A DNA stretch of 64,000 bases from a virus. A program made the translations under genes and the position numbers. Of the stretch, positions 50,874 to 58,935 are shown piece by piece. Within the stretch, counting starts at the first letter, position 1, and every line of letters starts with the position of its first letter. The DNA lies in IMG/VR virus record IMGVR_UViG_3300027985_000872, positions 102,619 to 166,618 of that record. One strand, 5' to 3'. The notes under the pieces are model-generated. The model had not been told where the DNA came from. It searched no databases and saw only the letters and a list, made by a program, of their open reading frames with translations.

Positions 50874-52664
50874 ATGATTAAAATCACTCCGGCTCAGGTC
50901 AGAAAGAAAATTCAATTTATTGAAGATTACAAAAAAGCAGAAAATAATGCTGAGGGCAGTAAACTAGACGCAAACGCAAACGTTTCTTGCAAGAATATCA
51001 GCACACTATCTGCAGAATTAAATAAAGATATTAATATTCAAGTCAATCGTGCTTTAATGAGAGATAAGATAAAAGAACTATTTGGGGAAGAGACAGCGCT
51101 AGAGTATATCAGACAAATCGCAGAGCATGAAATATATGTTCATGACGAGTCTAGTCTAATGCCTTACTGTGCAAGCATCACATTGTATCCTTTGCTATTA
51201 GATGGTTTAACAAAGTTAGGTGGAGAGTGTAAGGCACCGAAACATATTCAGTCGTTCTGTGGTAGTCTCATCAACTTGGTATTTGCAATATCGAGTCAGT
51301 TTGCTGGTGCCGTAGCAACGGTAGAATTCCTGATGTACTTCGATCATTTTGCTCGTAAAGATTGGGGAGACGACTATCTCAACACACATAAGGAGATTGT
51401 TGAAGGGTTGTTTCAACATGTGGTATATAGCATAAATCAACCGGCAGCATCAAGAAATTACCAGTCTTGTTTCTGGAATATATCTCTCTACGACAGAGAA
51501 TATTTTAATTCTATGTTCGGCAATTTTGTGTTTCCAGATGGTAATAAACCAGTATACGAGTCAGTTGACAAGCTTCAACGCTTCTTCATGAAATGGTTTA
51601 ATAAAGAGCGAGAGCGTGCAGTACTTACGTTTCCCGTTATCACTGCTGCCATGTTAGTGGACGACAAGAGCCCCGTAGATAAAGACTTTGCAGATTTTTG
51701 TGCCGAGGAGCTATCTGAAGGTAATAGTTTCTTCATATATCAGAGTAAATCTGCAGATAGTTTAGCTAGTTGCTGCAGATTGAGAAACGAGATGTCGGAT
51801 AATACTTTCTCGTATACGCTCGGAGCAGGCGGTGTCAGTACAGGTTCAATCAATGTAATAACCATCAACATGAATCGTCTAGTTCAAGATAATAGAGATC
51901 TTAAAATAGAAGTTGAGAAGGTACAGAAGTATCAGGTTGCCTATAGATCACTAATGGACGACTATCATAAAGCGGGATTACTTCCAGCATACGATGCCGG
52001 CTTCATTCACCTAGATAAACAATTCTTAACAATTGGTATAAACGGCATGGTAGAAGCGGCAGAGTCCCAAGGGATTCAACCAGGTAACAACAAAAAATAC
52101 AAGAATTGGGTTAAGACGCAGCTGAGAACTATCTACAATGCTAATAAGCGCGCAAAGAATAAGTATGGTTATATGTTTAATACCGAATTTGTTCCCGCTG
52201 AAAACCTTGGAGCAAAAAATGCTGCATGGGATAAGAAGGGCGGATATGAGGTGAACCGCGACCTATACAACTCATACTTCTATCCTGTAGAAGATGAATC
52301 TATTAATGCCCTAGATAAATTCATTCTACACGGCGAAGAGATAGTTCAATATCTTGATGGCGGTAGTGCACTGCACCTTAACCTAGACGATTATCCAACT
52401 AAAGAATCCTATCTTAAACTATTCGATATAAGTGCAAGAGTGGGTTGTAATTACTTCACTACAAACGTTAAAGTAACAGTATGTAATGAGTGCGATAACA
52501 TCGATAAAAAGACTCTACATAAATGTCCCAAATGCGGTTCAGATAACGTAGATTGGGCAACTAGAGTTATTGGTTACCTAAAGCGTGTGGATAGTTTTAG
52601 TAGTGCTAGACAGCAAGAAGAAAAACTACGTCACTACCATAATAAAGATATAAAAACACAATAG
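50874..52664 (+). CDS. nrdD: Anaerobic ribonucleoside-triphosphate reductase
   Basis: A 596-aa protein, close to T4 NrdD in size and lacking the long N-terminal ATP-cone of cellular enzymes. Landmarks: H-D-E-S near residue 88, S-C-C-R-L in the middle (active-site cysteine region), and at the C-terminus a zinc site (C-N-E-C, then C-P-K-C) followed by R-V-I-G-Y-L with the radical Gly567. It reduces NTPs to dNTPs with formate as reductant, feeding phage DNA synthesis. Coupled to nrdG. Confidence 0.92.
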   Translation: MIKITPAQVRKKIQFIEDYKKAENNAEGSKLDANANVSCKNISTLSAELNKDINIQVNRALMRDKIKELFGEETALEYIRQIAEHEIYVHDESSLMPYCASITLYPLLLDGLTKLGGECKAPKHIQSFCGSLINLVFAISSQFAGAVATVEFLMYFDHFARKDWGDDYLNTHKEIVEGLFQHVVYSINQPAASRNYQSCFWNISLYDREYFNSMFGNFVFPDGNKPVYESVDKLQRFFMKWFNKERERAVLTFPVITAAMLVDDKSPVDKDFADFCAEELSEGNSFFIYQSKSADSLASCCRLRNEMSDNTFSYTLGAGGVSTGSINVITINMNRLVQDNRDLKIEVEKVQKYQVAYRSLMDDYHKAGLLPAYDAGFIHLDKQFLTIGINGMVEAAESQGIQPGNNKKYKNWVKTQLRTIYNANKRAKNKYGYMFNTEFVPAENLGAKNAAWDKKGGYEVNRDLYNSYFYPVEDESINALDKFILHGEEIVQYLDGGSALHLNLDDYPTKESYLKLFDISARVGCNYFTTNVKVTVCNECDNIDKKTLHKCPKCGSDNVDWATRVIGYLKRVDSFSSARQQEEKLRHYHNKDIKTQ

Positions 52665-52673
52665 CATCAACAA

Positions 52674-52731
52674 CATCGGTGGTTTTTTTATCTGTCTAAT
52701 AATTAAGAACGAGAAAATAAAACCACCGATG
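52674..52731 (+). terminator. Long inverted repeat after nrdD
   Basis: Perfect 13-bp arms CATCGGTGGTTTT (52674-52686) and AAAACCACCGATG (52719-52731) separated by 32 nt. The left arm ends in a T7 run. It could terminate nrdGD transcripts or shield their 3' end. Confidence 0.5.
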
Positions 52732-52740
52732 GAGTATTCC

Positions 52741-52917
52741 ATGACTAAAGAAGAAATTGATATGATTGATAAATTCTTACTGAAATTAGGTAAGATGAAG
52801 GGTGATGCATTTAGAAATCCAGATACTGGAGCCTTTGAAGTAATGATAAAGAAAGCCGACCTCATACGTGAGATTAATGAGTTTGTAAATAAGATGAAAG
52901 ATATCAAACCTGAATAA
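52741..52917 (+). CDS. Small helical protein
   Basis: A 58-aa frame from ATG 52741 (GGAG upstream, in the right arm of the inverted repeat); an in-frame ATG at 52729 is less likely. Helical with K/D/E. Function unknown. Confidence 0.55.
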   Translation: MTKEEIDMIDKFLLKLGKMKGDAFRNPDTGAFEVMIKKADLIREINEFVNKMKDIKPE

Positions 52918-52927
52918 AGGAAATAGT

Positions 52928-53263
52928 ATGAAGTATATTGATGTGGAACATGAGGTATTATTTAAGGTAGGATCATTTGATGAGAAAGCAGTTGTAACAG
53001 CAAACTGCACACCAACTGAAGAACCAAACATATATGATATACGTGTAACTGTTAAAGCAAAAAATAAAAACCGCCGTAAGATTCACAGGGGTCAGATTGA
53101 GATAAATGATGCGTCGCATGCTATCGAAGATGTCAAAGACTATATGGACTGCAGTGATATAGTGAAAAATATGCTATCAGAGTTATCTGATGCACTAAGA
53201 ATAAGTTATCCAAATATCTATATTGACGTTAAGACTGACGAAGACGAATTATTTCTTCTTTAA
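52928..53263 (+). CDS. Hypothetical beta-rich protein
   Basis: A 111-aa acidic protein with AAGGAAATAG before the ATG. Alternating strands (V-L-F-K-V-G-S, I-R-V-T-V-K-A), helix in the C-terminal third. Converges on the minus-strand gene with a 15-nt 3' overlap. Confidence 0.6.
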   Translation: MKYIDVEHEVLFKVGSFDEKAVVTANCTPTEEPNIYDIRVTVKAKNKNRRKIHRGQIEINDASHAIEDVKDYMDCSDIVKNMLSELSDALRISYPNIYIDVKTDEDELFLL

Positions 53264-54187
53264 TGACTTAATATAACTCTTTAAAGCCTTATTACTAGGA
53301 AATTCCTTAGTTATCATCTCTCCGGTTTCTGGGTGTTTATGTGAATACTTAATAGGATTCTTGGCTGATTTTGCTTTCATTTCTTTGGCTTCTTTAGTGG
53401 CTGCACTTGGACCTGATCCACCATATCTCTTGATGCGAGGCATCGCTTTAACTTCAGTATCGCCAATATTCTTACTCTTTCTTTTAATATTGTCTGTCTC
53501 AGTGTACCCCTGATAACCGGATTTAGCTATTTTCTGCTGTTCTGCTTCGCGTCTTTCGCCAACGCGTCTCTCTTTAATAGGGATAATCTTGGGGTTATTC
53601 TGACGCCTGTCTTTACCACTTCTTAATTCTTTTAGGTCAGCTTTATCTTTTGCTTCTTGAAGCTGCTTCTTCTCACCCTCTGTAGTCATGCGAGATTTAC
53701 CCTGAATATCTTTCACGGTGCGCATAGTGTTTTTCATCTGATTGGTGTACTTCTTATCACCCGTAACTCTGGCCATCATCGCTTGAGTTCTAGCGGCTTT
53801 AATACCTGTATCGATTTTCTCTTCATCTGTTTTATCAACGGCTTCAATATCCCATTGTCCATTATCGAAATAGTTTATCTTCTCGCCCTTTCCAACTGGT
53901 CTATATTGACCACCCCAGTTTATCTGCTCAGCGATACTTGGCTTACTAGATACACTACTCGATGTGTTTACGCTGGTATTAGATGAGGTTGTGCTTGCAG
54001 TTGGTTGTACTGGTAAACCCTTATCTTTTAAAGCGTTTATCATACCCCATTGTTTACTGAGTTCTTCCTTAACCTCTTCAAGTGATTTTATAAGTTCTTC
54101 TAGTTCATTTTCAGTAAGATCATCCTTAACATCTTGTAATTCAATGGTTTTACTTAAAATACACTCTGCAATATCTTTAATATTCAC
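53249..54187 (-). CDS. Large basic, low-complexity protein
   Basis: A 312-aa protein: an N-terminal acidic helix (E-N-E-L-E-E-L-I-K-S-L-E-E-V-K), a Ser/Thr linker (residues 60-85), then a very Lys/Arg-rich part (K-E-R-R-V-G-E-R-R). Ends in K-Y-S-H-K-H-P-E-T-G-E and a basic helix. On the virion-gene strand, so it may be a structural or packaged protein. Family not recognised. Confidence 0.6.
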   Translation of the reverse strand: MNIKDIAECILSKTIELQDVKDDLTENELEELIKSLEEVKEELSKQWGMINALKDKGLPVQPTASTTSSNTSVNTSSSVSSKPSIAEQINWGGQYRPVGKGEKINYFDNGQWDIEAVDKTDEEKIDTGIKAARTQAMMARVTGDKKYTNQMKNTMRTVKDIQGKSRMTTEGEKKQLQEAKDKADLKELRSGKDRRQNNPKIIPIKERRVGERREAEQQKIAKSGYQGYTETDNIKRKSKNIGDTEVKAMPRIKRYGGSGPSAATKEAKEMKAKSAKNPIKYSHKHPETGEMITKEFPSNKALKSYIKSLKKK

Positions 54188-54225
54188 TTAAACCTCTTTA
54201 TAAGTAGTTAAATCTATACTACTTA

Positions 54226-54231
54226 ATTATA
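54226..54231 (-). promoter_or_regulatory. Extended -10 box for the 53249-54187 gene
   Basis: The minus strand reads CATGGTATAATTAAG, 44 nt before the start. Confidence 0.55.
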
Positions 54232-54248
54232 CCATGAACACGACTTTA

Positions 54249-54258
54249 ACAGATTCGA
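54249..54258 (+). promoter_or_regulatory. ACAGATTCGA element
   Basis: One mismatch; 112 nt before the ClpP-like gene, farther than usual. Confidence 0.45.
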
Positions 54259-54328
54259 AATTTTTATCGACATGAAGGATTATATTGTTGAATTCAACTT
54301 ACATTTTATTATTTTGAATTTATTTCAG

Positions 54329-54334
54329 TATAAT
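54329..54334 (+). promoter_or_regulatory. -10 box ahead of the first ClpP-like gene
   Basis: CAGTATAATATTG, 32 nt before the ATG at 54361. Confidence 0.5.
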
Positions 54335-54360
54335 ATTGATATTATAACCAAGGAGATTAC

Positions 54361-55182
54361 ATGGTTCCAAATCCGTTAGATATGTTAGATGATATTGTTG
54401 TTAACGAGTTTTCAGAAAGATCGGCTTTGGACTTTCGTAATAAAGTTATGCGCATTGCCAAACTAGATCCTCAGAGACCGATTACTGTGTATATTGATTC
54501 TTATGGTGGATCAGTGCATGCGTTGGCCAGTATGATTTCTGTTATAGAAGAGGTGCCAAATACATTCATTATGGTGGCGGTTGGTAAAGCTATGAGCTGT
54601 GGGGCAATTTTATTGGCAGCCGGCGATTACAGATTCGCAGATAAGCATAGCATGATGCTAATCCATGAGATTTCAGCTGGCTCGATGGGAGACGTAAACG
54701 ACATCAAAAACAGCACAGAGAACATCATTAAGATGAATGAGTATTGGTTGGACTATCTAGCTAAGAAATGTGGTAAGAGCGGTTTTCAAGACATCAAGGA
54801 TATTATCAGGAATCAAGACGGTCGCGACATCAACCTCAATCCAATGCAGGCGAAAGAATTTGGTTTAGTGGATTATGTTGGTAGTCCAGTTATTACTGCT
54901 ATGTGTGTATATGGTATTGAAAACACTAACAAAGATGACCCCATTAAAAAACAACCAATGCAGATGCAAGAAGAGTTACCACCAGAATTACCCGCGGAGA
55001 TATCGGTTGATGTGAGTTCTCCAGAAAAGCTTGCTGAATTCTTGACTAAACTCAGCGATCAAAATCCTGAGGTAAAACAACCATCAGAGCCAAAGAAAAA
55101 GAAAAAAGTAACAAAAAAGAAAGTGACAAAGAAAAAGGTCACTAGAAAGAAAGCTAATAAAACAGAAGAAACAATGAAATAA
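54361..55182 (+). CDS. ClpP-like serine protease with Lys-rich tail
   Basis: A 273-aa protein. ClpP fold motifs: Y-I-D-S-Y-G-G-S-V (residues 44-52), catalytic Ser79 in K-A-M-S-C-G-A, His102 in M-L-I-H-E, Asp156 in R-D-I-N-L-N-P-M-Q-A-K-E-F-G-L-V-D. The triad is complete. The C-terminal 80 residues are unusual: a Pro/Gln linker, then four K-K-V-T-K-K-K repeats. It could process virion or host proteins; no Clp ATPase is visible in the window. A second, divergent ClpP-like gene lies at 60333. Confidence 0.85.
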   Translation: MVPNPLDMLDDIVVNEFSERSALDFRNKVMRIAKLDPQRPITVYIDSYGGSVHALASMISVIEEVPNTFIMVAVGKAMSCGAILLAAGDYRFADKHSMMLIHEISAGSMGDVNDIKNSTENIIKMNEYWLDYLAKKCGKSGFQDIKDIIRNQDGRDINLNPMQAKEFGLVDYVGSPVITAMCVYGIENTNKDDPIKKQPMQMQEELPPELPAEISVDVSSPEKLAEFLTKLSDQNPEVKQPSEPKKKKKVTKKKVTKKKVTRKKANKTEETMK

Positions 55183-55207
55183 TATCAACAATTCAATTGG
55201 AGGACGA

Positions 55208-55555
55208 ATGAGCGATAATAGTAAAACAGGAGAAGTAGAGAATAAGGTGGTTATCGAGAAGGCAGACGTCGAGAACGTCAAAGAATACAGCAAGCATTTC
55301 AAAGTTCCTCTGCCCGATGAACTGGTTGCAGCACTGGATGCCTTCGCTACAGATGAGACTTTCGAGAATCAACAAGAGGTTAAATTGCAGATGTGTAGAT
55401 GGATTCTAACATGTCCTCATCAGTCTTTTCAAGACGAGATGTGGAATACCCCCAAAGAAGCATCTAAACAAATTGTTTTTGATCTTCAGTTTGAGAAAGA
55501 TCTCAACGACACATTGGATCGCAGTAAAGAGAATTCAGTAGAAGAAACTGAATAG
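55208..55555 (+). CDS. Hypothetical acidic protein
   Basis: A 115-aa acidic protein with GGAGGACG upstream. Helical, with C-R-W-I-L-T-C-P in the middle. Probably co-transcribed with the ClpP-like gene and could be its partner or substrate adaptor. Converges on the sigma-factor gene. Confidence 0.6.
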   Translation: MSDNSKTGEVENKVVIEKADVENVKEYSKHFKVPLPDELVAALDAFATDETFENQQEVKLQMCRWILTCPHQSFQDEMWNTPKEASKQIVFDLQFEKDLNDTLDRSKENSVEETE

Positions 55556-55556
55556 A

Positions 55557-55928
55557 TTATTGAGATTCATCAGGATTAACTGGCTTTATCTCTTTTGTAG
55601 GTATAGCCGGTTTTTCTGTTTTAAACTGCTTTGCTTGCTGGCGTATATGTTTTGGAACAACATCTTGAGAAGCGACGTGATCTAGTATCATACCTCTAAT
55701 TCTCTTGCCAGCATATGTAGAAAATTTATGGCCGCGTTCAGGGTCAAATTTATGGAGAGCATCCATGAGACCGTGAACGCCAGCGAAATGAAGATCTTCA
55801 TCTTCTACGCTAGATGGGATTTTGCCGGCGTTGCGCAGTTGTTTTATATGCAGGTTGATTAACGGAGCGTGCTCCATTATGAAGTGGTTGATTTTACTTT
55901 GGTTTTCGGGGTCGTTTATATCAGACAT
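55557..55928 (-). CDS. Region-2-only sigma factor
   Basis: A 123-aa protein. Residues 42-85 match sigma-70 region 2: D-L-H-F-A-G-V-H-G-L-M-D-A-L, F-D-P-E-R-G, F-S-T-Y-A, I-R-G-M-I-L-D-H. After that only about 38 residues remain, so regions 3 and 4 (which bind the -35 box) are missing. Like T4 gp55 it would direct RNA polymerase to promoters through the -10 element alone. It lies on the virion-gene strand, and the extended -10 boxes without -35 upstream of those genes fit such a late sigma. Confidence 0.8.
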   Translation of the reverse strand: MSDINDPENQSKINHFIMEHAPLINLHIKQLRNAGKIPSSVEDEDLHFAGVHGLMDALHKFDPERGHKFSTYAGKRIRGMILDHVASQDVVPKHIRQQAKQFKTEKPAIPTKEIKPVNPDESQ

Positions 55929-55946
55929 GTTTAACTCCTTAAAACT

Positions 55947-55952
55947 ATTATA
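55947..55952 (-). promoter_or_regulatory. Extended -10 box for the sigma gene
   Basis: The minus strand reads GTAGTATAATAGT, 19 nt before the ATG, with AAGGAG between. Confidence 0.5.
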
Positions 55953-55978
55953 CTACACTTTAATGTTAAGCAGGATTT

Positions 55979-56569
55979 ATGGACAAACCAACTAAGAAAG
56001 TAAACTACTACAAAAACGGTAGTGTAAGATGTGAAGCTTACTACTTAAACAACAAGCGTCACAGAGTAGACGGTCCAGCTATAATAGACTACTACGAAAA
56101 CGGTAGCATATACCGTGAAGTTTACTACTTAAATGACAAATATCACAGAGTAGACGGTCCAGCTCACATAGGCTACTACGAAAACGGTAGTACACTCTGT
56201 GAAGCTTACTACTTAAACGGCAAATATCACAGAGTAGACGGTCCAGCTCATATAAGCTATAACGAAGACGGTAGTGTAAGTTGTGAAGTTTACTACTTAA
56301 ACGACAGGCGTCACAGAGTAAACGGTCCAGCTTACATAGAATACTACGAAAACGATAGTGTAAGATATGAAGTTTACTACTTAAACGGTGAGTACCATAG
56401 AATAGACGGTCCAGCTTACATAGACTACTACGAAGACGGTAGTGTAAGTTGTGAAGCTTACTGGTTAAACAACAAGAAACTTACCAAAGAAGAGTTCTTA
56501 GTAAGCAAAGAGCATCAAAACTACTTAGCTGATTTAGAGATTGAAAGGATGTTAGATGAACGAACTTGA
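55979..56569 (+). CDS. MORN/YwqK-like repeat protein 6 (longest)
   Basis: A 196-aa protein with seven repeat units of about 24 residues (Y-Y-E-N-G-S-x-x-x-E-x-Y-Y-L-N-x-K/R-x-H-R-V-D-G-P-A). Ends with L-T-K-E-E-F-L-V-S-K-E-H-Q and N-Y-L-A-D-L-E-I-E-R-M-L. It overlaps the ligase start by 14 nt. Confidence 0.75.
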   Translation: MDKPTKKVNYYKNGSVRCEAYYLNNKRHRVDGPAIIDYYENGSIYREVYYLNDKYHRVDGPAHIGYYENGSTLCEAYYLNGKYHRVDGPAHISYNEDGSVSCEVYYLNDRRHRVNGPAYIEYYENDSVRYEVYYLNGEYHRIDGPAYIDYYEDGSVSCEAYWLNNKKLTKEEFLVSKEHQNYLADLEIERMLDERT

Positions 56570-57830
56570 TATATTAGACTCCATAAACGAAGCAAGCGGT
56601 AAGAACGATAAATTTAATATCTTATCAGCTGCAAAGCAAGATAAGAAGCTTGCACAGCTACTTGATGCAGTTTTTAACTATAAACGTAAATTCTTTATTA
56701 AGAAATGGGATGTAGGTAATGCTGTGTTCTGCAATGATGATAAACATTATGAGTTTATTGAGTTGTTAGAGTATCTCGAATCAGGTCAGGGACGAGGTGA
56801 TGTAGCTAAAATAAAAGTAGAAGAATTCTTTGCTACACTAAATGCGCAACAGAAATACTGGTACGAGAGAGTTCTAAAGAAAGATTTCAAGATGGGGGTT
56901 TCAGTTAATACGGCTGTAAAATGCGGGTTTGATATTCCGATATTCGATGTGCAGTTAGCAAAAGACGGCAAGAAATCAAAGAATTTAAAGACTTTTGTAA
57001 ATAAGGGCGGTTATGCCTCTAGAAAATACGACGGATATCGCTGTCTAGCTGTTATAAAAGACGGTGATGTTACCTTATATTCTCGCAACGGAACTGTATA
57101 CGAGAATTTTCCAAGTGTGGAACAGAGTTTATCAGAGATGTTCCCTGTTGGATATAGGGTTCTAGACGGTGAGATCATGAGCGATGACTTTCAAGCTATG
57201 CAGAGTACTGCTTTCGCTAACAAGCGTGGAACCACCGTTGGGGATGTTAGTTATCACGTATTCGATATGATTCCGTGGGAAGAGTGGGAGAGCAAAGAAT
57301 TCTGTACTAAGAAAAGCGAGAGATTATGCATGTTGAAGTATGGGATATCGTTGGATCAGTTGCTGCTAAATCAAGACGATGCGGAAGAATTGACATATCC
57401 CGATAACATTAAGTTAGTAGAGCATACATACGTCAGCGATCTAAATGAACTACTAGAGATGGAGAAGACCTATATTGAAGAGGGTTATGAGGGAGTTATG
57501 TTTGTACCAGATATCCCATATTATCTTGGTAAAAAAACTAATAAGATGATAAAATTAAAAACGTTCAAATCTCAGGACGTAGAGATCGTGGGATTCAATC
57601 CAGGTAAATCAGATGGTAAATACGCTGATACGTTAGGTTCTTTCATTGTAAAACAAGAAGATGGACAAATATGTAATTGTAATGTTAGAGGTGATAAATT
57701 TCGCGATGATATTTGGAAAAATAAAGAGTTATTTATAGGGCGAATTTTTGAAGCCGCATATCAAGAAGAAACCAATGACGGAATAATGCGCTTTCCTGTT
57801 TTTAAAAGATGGCGAAACGATAAGGAGTAA
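56556..57830 (+). CDS. ATP-dependent DNA ligase
   Basis: A 424-aa protein. Motif I (active-site Lys157) is R-K-Y-D-G-Y-R, motif III Y-H-V-F-D-M-I-P, motif IV E-G-Y-E-G-V-M, motif V I-K-L-K-T-F-K. An N-terminal helical DNA-binding region (residues 1-150) and a C-terminal OB fold complete the usual plan. It seals nicks during phage DNA replication and repair. Its start overlaps the MORN-like gene. Confidence 0.9.
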   Translation: MNELDILDSINEASGKNDKFNILSAAKQDKKLAQLLDAVFNYKRKFFIKKWDVGNAVFCNDDKHYEFIELLEYLESGQGRGDVAKIKVEEFFATLNAQQKYWYERVLKKDFKMGVSVNTAVKCGFDIPIFDVQLAKDGKKSKNLKTFVNKGGYASRKYDGYRCLAVIKDGDVTLYSRNGTVYENFPSVEQSLSEMFPVGYRVLDGEIMSDDFQAMQSTAFANKRGTTVGDVSYHVFDMIPWEEWESKEFCTKKSERLCMLKYGISLDQLLLNQDDAEELTYPDNIKLVEHTYVSDLNELLEMEKTYIEEGYEGVMFVPDIPYYLGKKTNKMIKLKTFKSQDVEIVGFNPGKSDGKYADTLGSFIVKQEDGQICNCNVRGDKFRDDIWKNKELFIGRIFEAAYQEETNDGIMRFPVFKRWRNDKE

Positions 57831-57832
57831 CA

Positions 57833-58015
57833 ATGTTTGTTAAGATGATAGACCATAAAGATGGTGCAACTATTCTCATAAACAGAGATCGCATTATTAA
57901 GGTTAAGGCAGCGTTTAATCATGTTCGCCTATATTACGGTAATAACGAGTACTACTCAGTTAAACACACTCTACATGAGGCTTTAAGGATTTTAAACGGT
58001 GAAGAAAGAATATAA
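57833..58015 (+). CDS. Small hypothetical protein
   Basis: A 60-aa protein: M-I-D-H-K-D-G-A-T-I-L-I-N, then K-V-K-A-A, and V-R-L-Y-Y-G-N-N. It resembles small beta-alpha phage proteins. AAGGAG lies in the ligase stop region. Confidence 0.6.
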   Translation: MFVKMIDHKDGATILINRDRIIKVKAAFNHVRLYYGNNEYYSVKHTLHEALRILNGEERI

Positions 58016-58286
58016 TTGCATTCTGCGATTCATGGAAAAAGACGAGATGTTCTTTGAGAATATCACTTCATTCTTATTAGATGAGAGATTGATCTCCAAG
58101 AGTGAGTTAGTGAATCTCAGTAGGGCAAATGAGAAAGCTAAATATCTTTTAGCTACTTTAAAAAAGATTCTTAATGAAGAACAGGTAATGTTAGTCGATT
58201 GGGAATGGGTATTATTACCAGCAGAAAGATTGAAGCTAACCATCGTAACAGATAACTCACAGAAGGAGTTCGCTCACGGACATTGA
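57999..58286 (+). CDS. Hypothetical helical protein (GTG start)
   Basis: A 95-aa protein from GTG 57999. Helical with L-L-A-T-L-K-K-I-L, then V-D-W-E-W-V-L-L-P; ends in A-H-G-H. No family recognised. Confidence 0.6.
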   Translation: MKKEYNCILRFMEKDEMFFENITSFLLDERLISKSELVNLSRANEKAKYLLATLKKILNEEQVMLVDWEWVLLPAERLKLTIVTDNSQKEFAHGH

Positions 58287-58300
58287 TATTAATTGATCTG

Positions 58301-58306
58301 TATAAT
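58301..58306 (+). promoter_or_regulatory. -10-like box TGTATAATATT
   Basis: 51 nt before the 58357 gene, which unlike its paralogs lacks an ACCGATTCGA element. Confidence 0.45.
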
Positions 58307-58356
58307 ATTAATATATTAGAAAAAAGGGGTAGCAAACGTTTTAGAGGAGGACTTTT

Positions 58357-58845
58357 ATGTCTCAAAAGAGTCAAAAAGATGCTGTAGTGGAAGCAGTTAA
58401 AAAGACCCTTGGCAGTTCGTACGATCCGGCAGTTCCGGTGAGTACATTATTAACCAAAGAACAAAAAAAGGAGATGGCAGAGCAGATTATTAAACAGATC
58501 ATGGACGGTGATGTAGCTTACAGTAAGGATATCACCGATGAAGAGGCAGTCAAAAAATACGTACCCGGTATGATATCGAATCATATACGAAAAGCAAAGG
58601 AATTGAACGGCGGAACGTATACAACGCAAGCATCTGGGCGCGGACATCGCGATCAGAAATTATCAACATTAAACAGGTTACGCGATACGTACGAAGAAGA
58701 CAGCGAAGAATATAACACTATTACAGAAGCTATCATCGAACGTCAGAGCGAACTAGCAGAACAGAAAATGAAGGCATCAAAGAGGCAACTAATAGACATC
58801 AGTTTACTGCCAGAAGACCTGCATGATCTAGCTCTACATCTTTAA
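58357..58845 (+). CDS. Four-copy paralog family, copy 4 (diverged)
   Basis: A 162-aa protein with AGGAGG upstream. S-Q-K-D-A-V, L-L-T-K-E-Q-K, a V-P-G-M-I-S-N-H-I-R-K-A block and a final L-P-E-D-L-H-D-L align with copies 1-3. It has its own promoter and terminator, as the other copies do. Confidence 0.7.
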   Translation: MSQKSQKDAVVEAVKKTLGSSYDPAVPVSTLLTKEQKKEMAEQIIKQIMDGDVAYSKDITDEEAVKKYVPGMISNHIRKAKELNGGTYTTQASGRGHRDQKLSTLNRLRDTYEEDSEEYNTITEAIIERQSELAEQKMKASKRQLIDISLLPEDLHDLALHL

Positions 58846-58850
58846 CACTA

Positions 58851-58877
58851 ATGCGGTGAACTTGTATCACCGCATTT
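58851..58877 (+). terminator. Rho-independent terminator
   Basis: A 9-bp stem ATGCGGTGA/TCACCGCAT with a 7-nt loop; the T tract is short. Confidence 0.7.
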
Positions 58878-58885
58878 ATCACATG

Positions 58886-58895
58886 ACCGATTCGA
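58886..58895 (+). promoter_or_regulatory. ACCGATTCGA element
   Basis: A perfect copy, 50 nt before the ATG at 58936. Confidence 0.65.
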
Positions 58896-58935
58896 AAATC
58901 ACATAGGTTAATGGAACTTCAGTAAAGGAGAAGTA

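Noticed and set aside
54361-55182. Head maturation protease call for the first ClpP-like gene
   Set aside because: It is far from any recognisable capsid or portal gene and on the opposite strand from virion genes; the generic ClpP-like call is safer.
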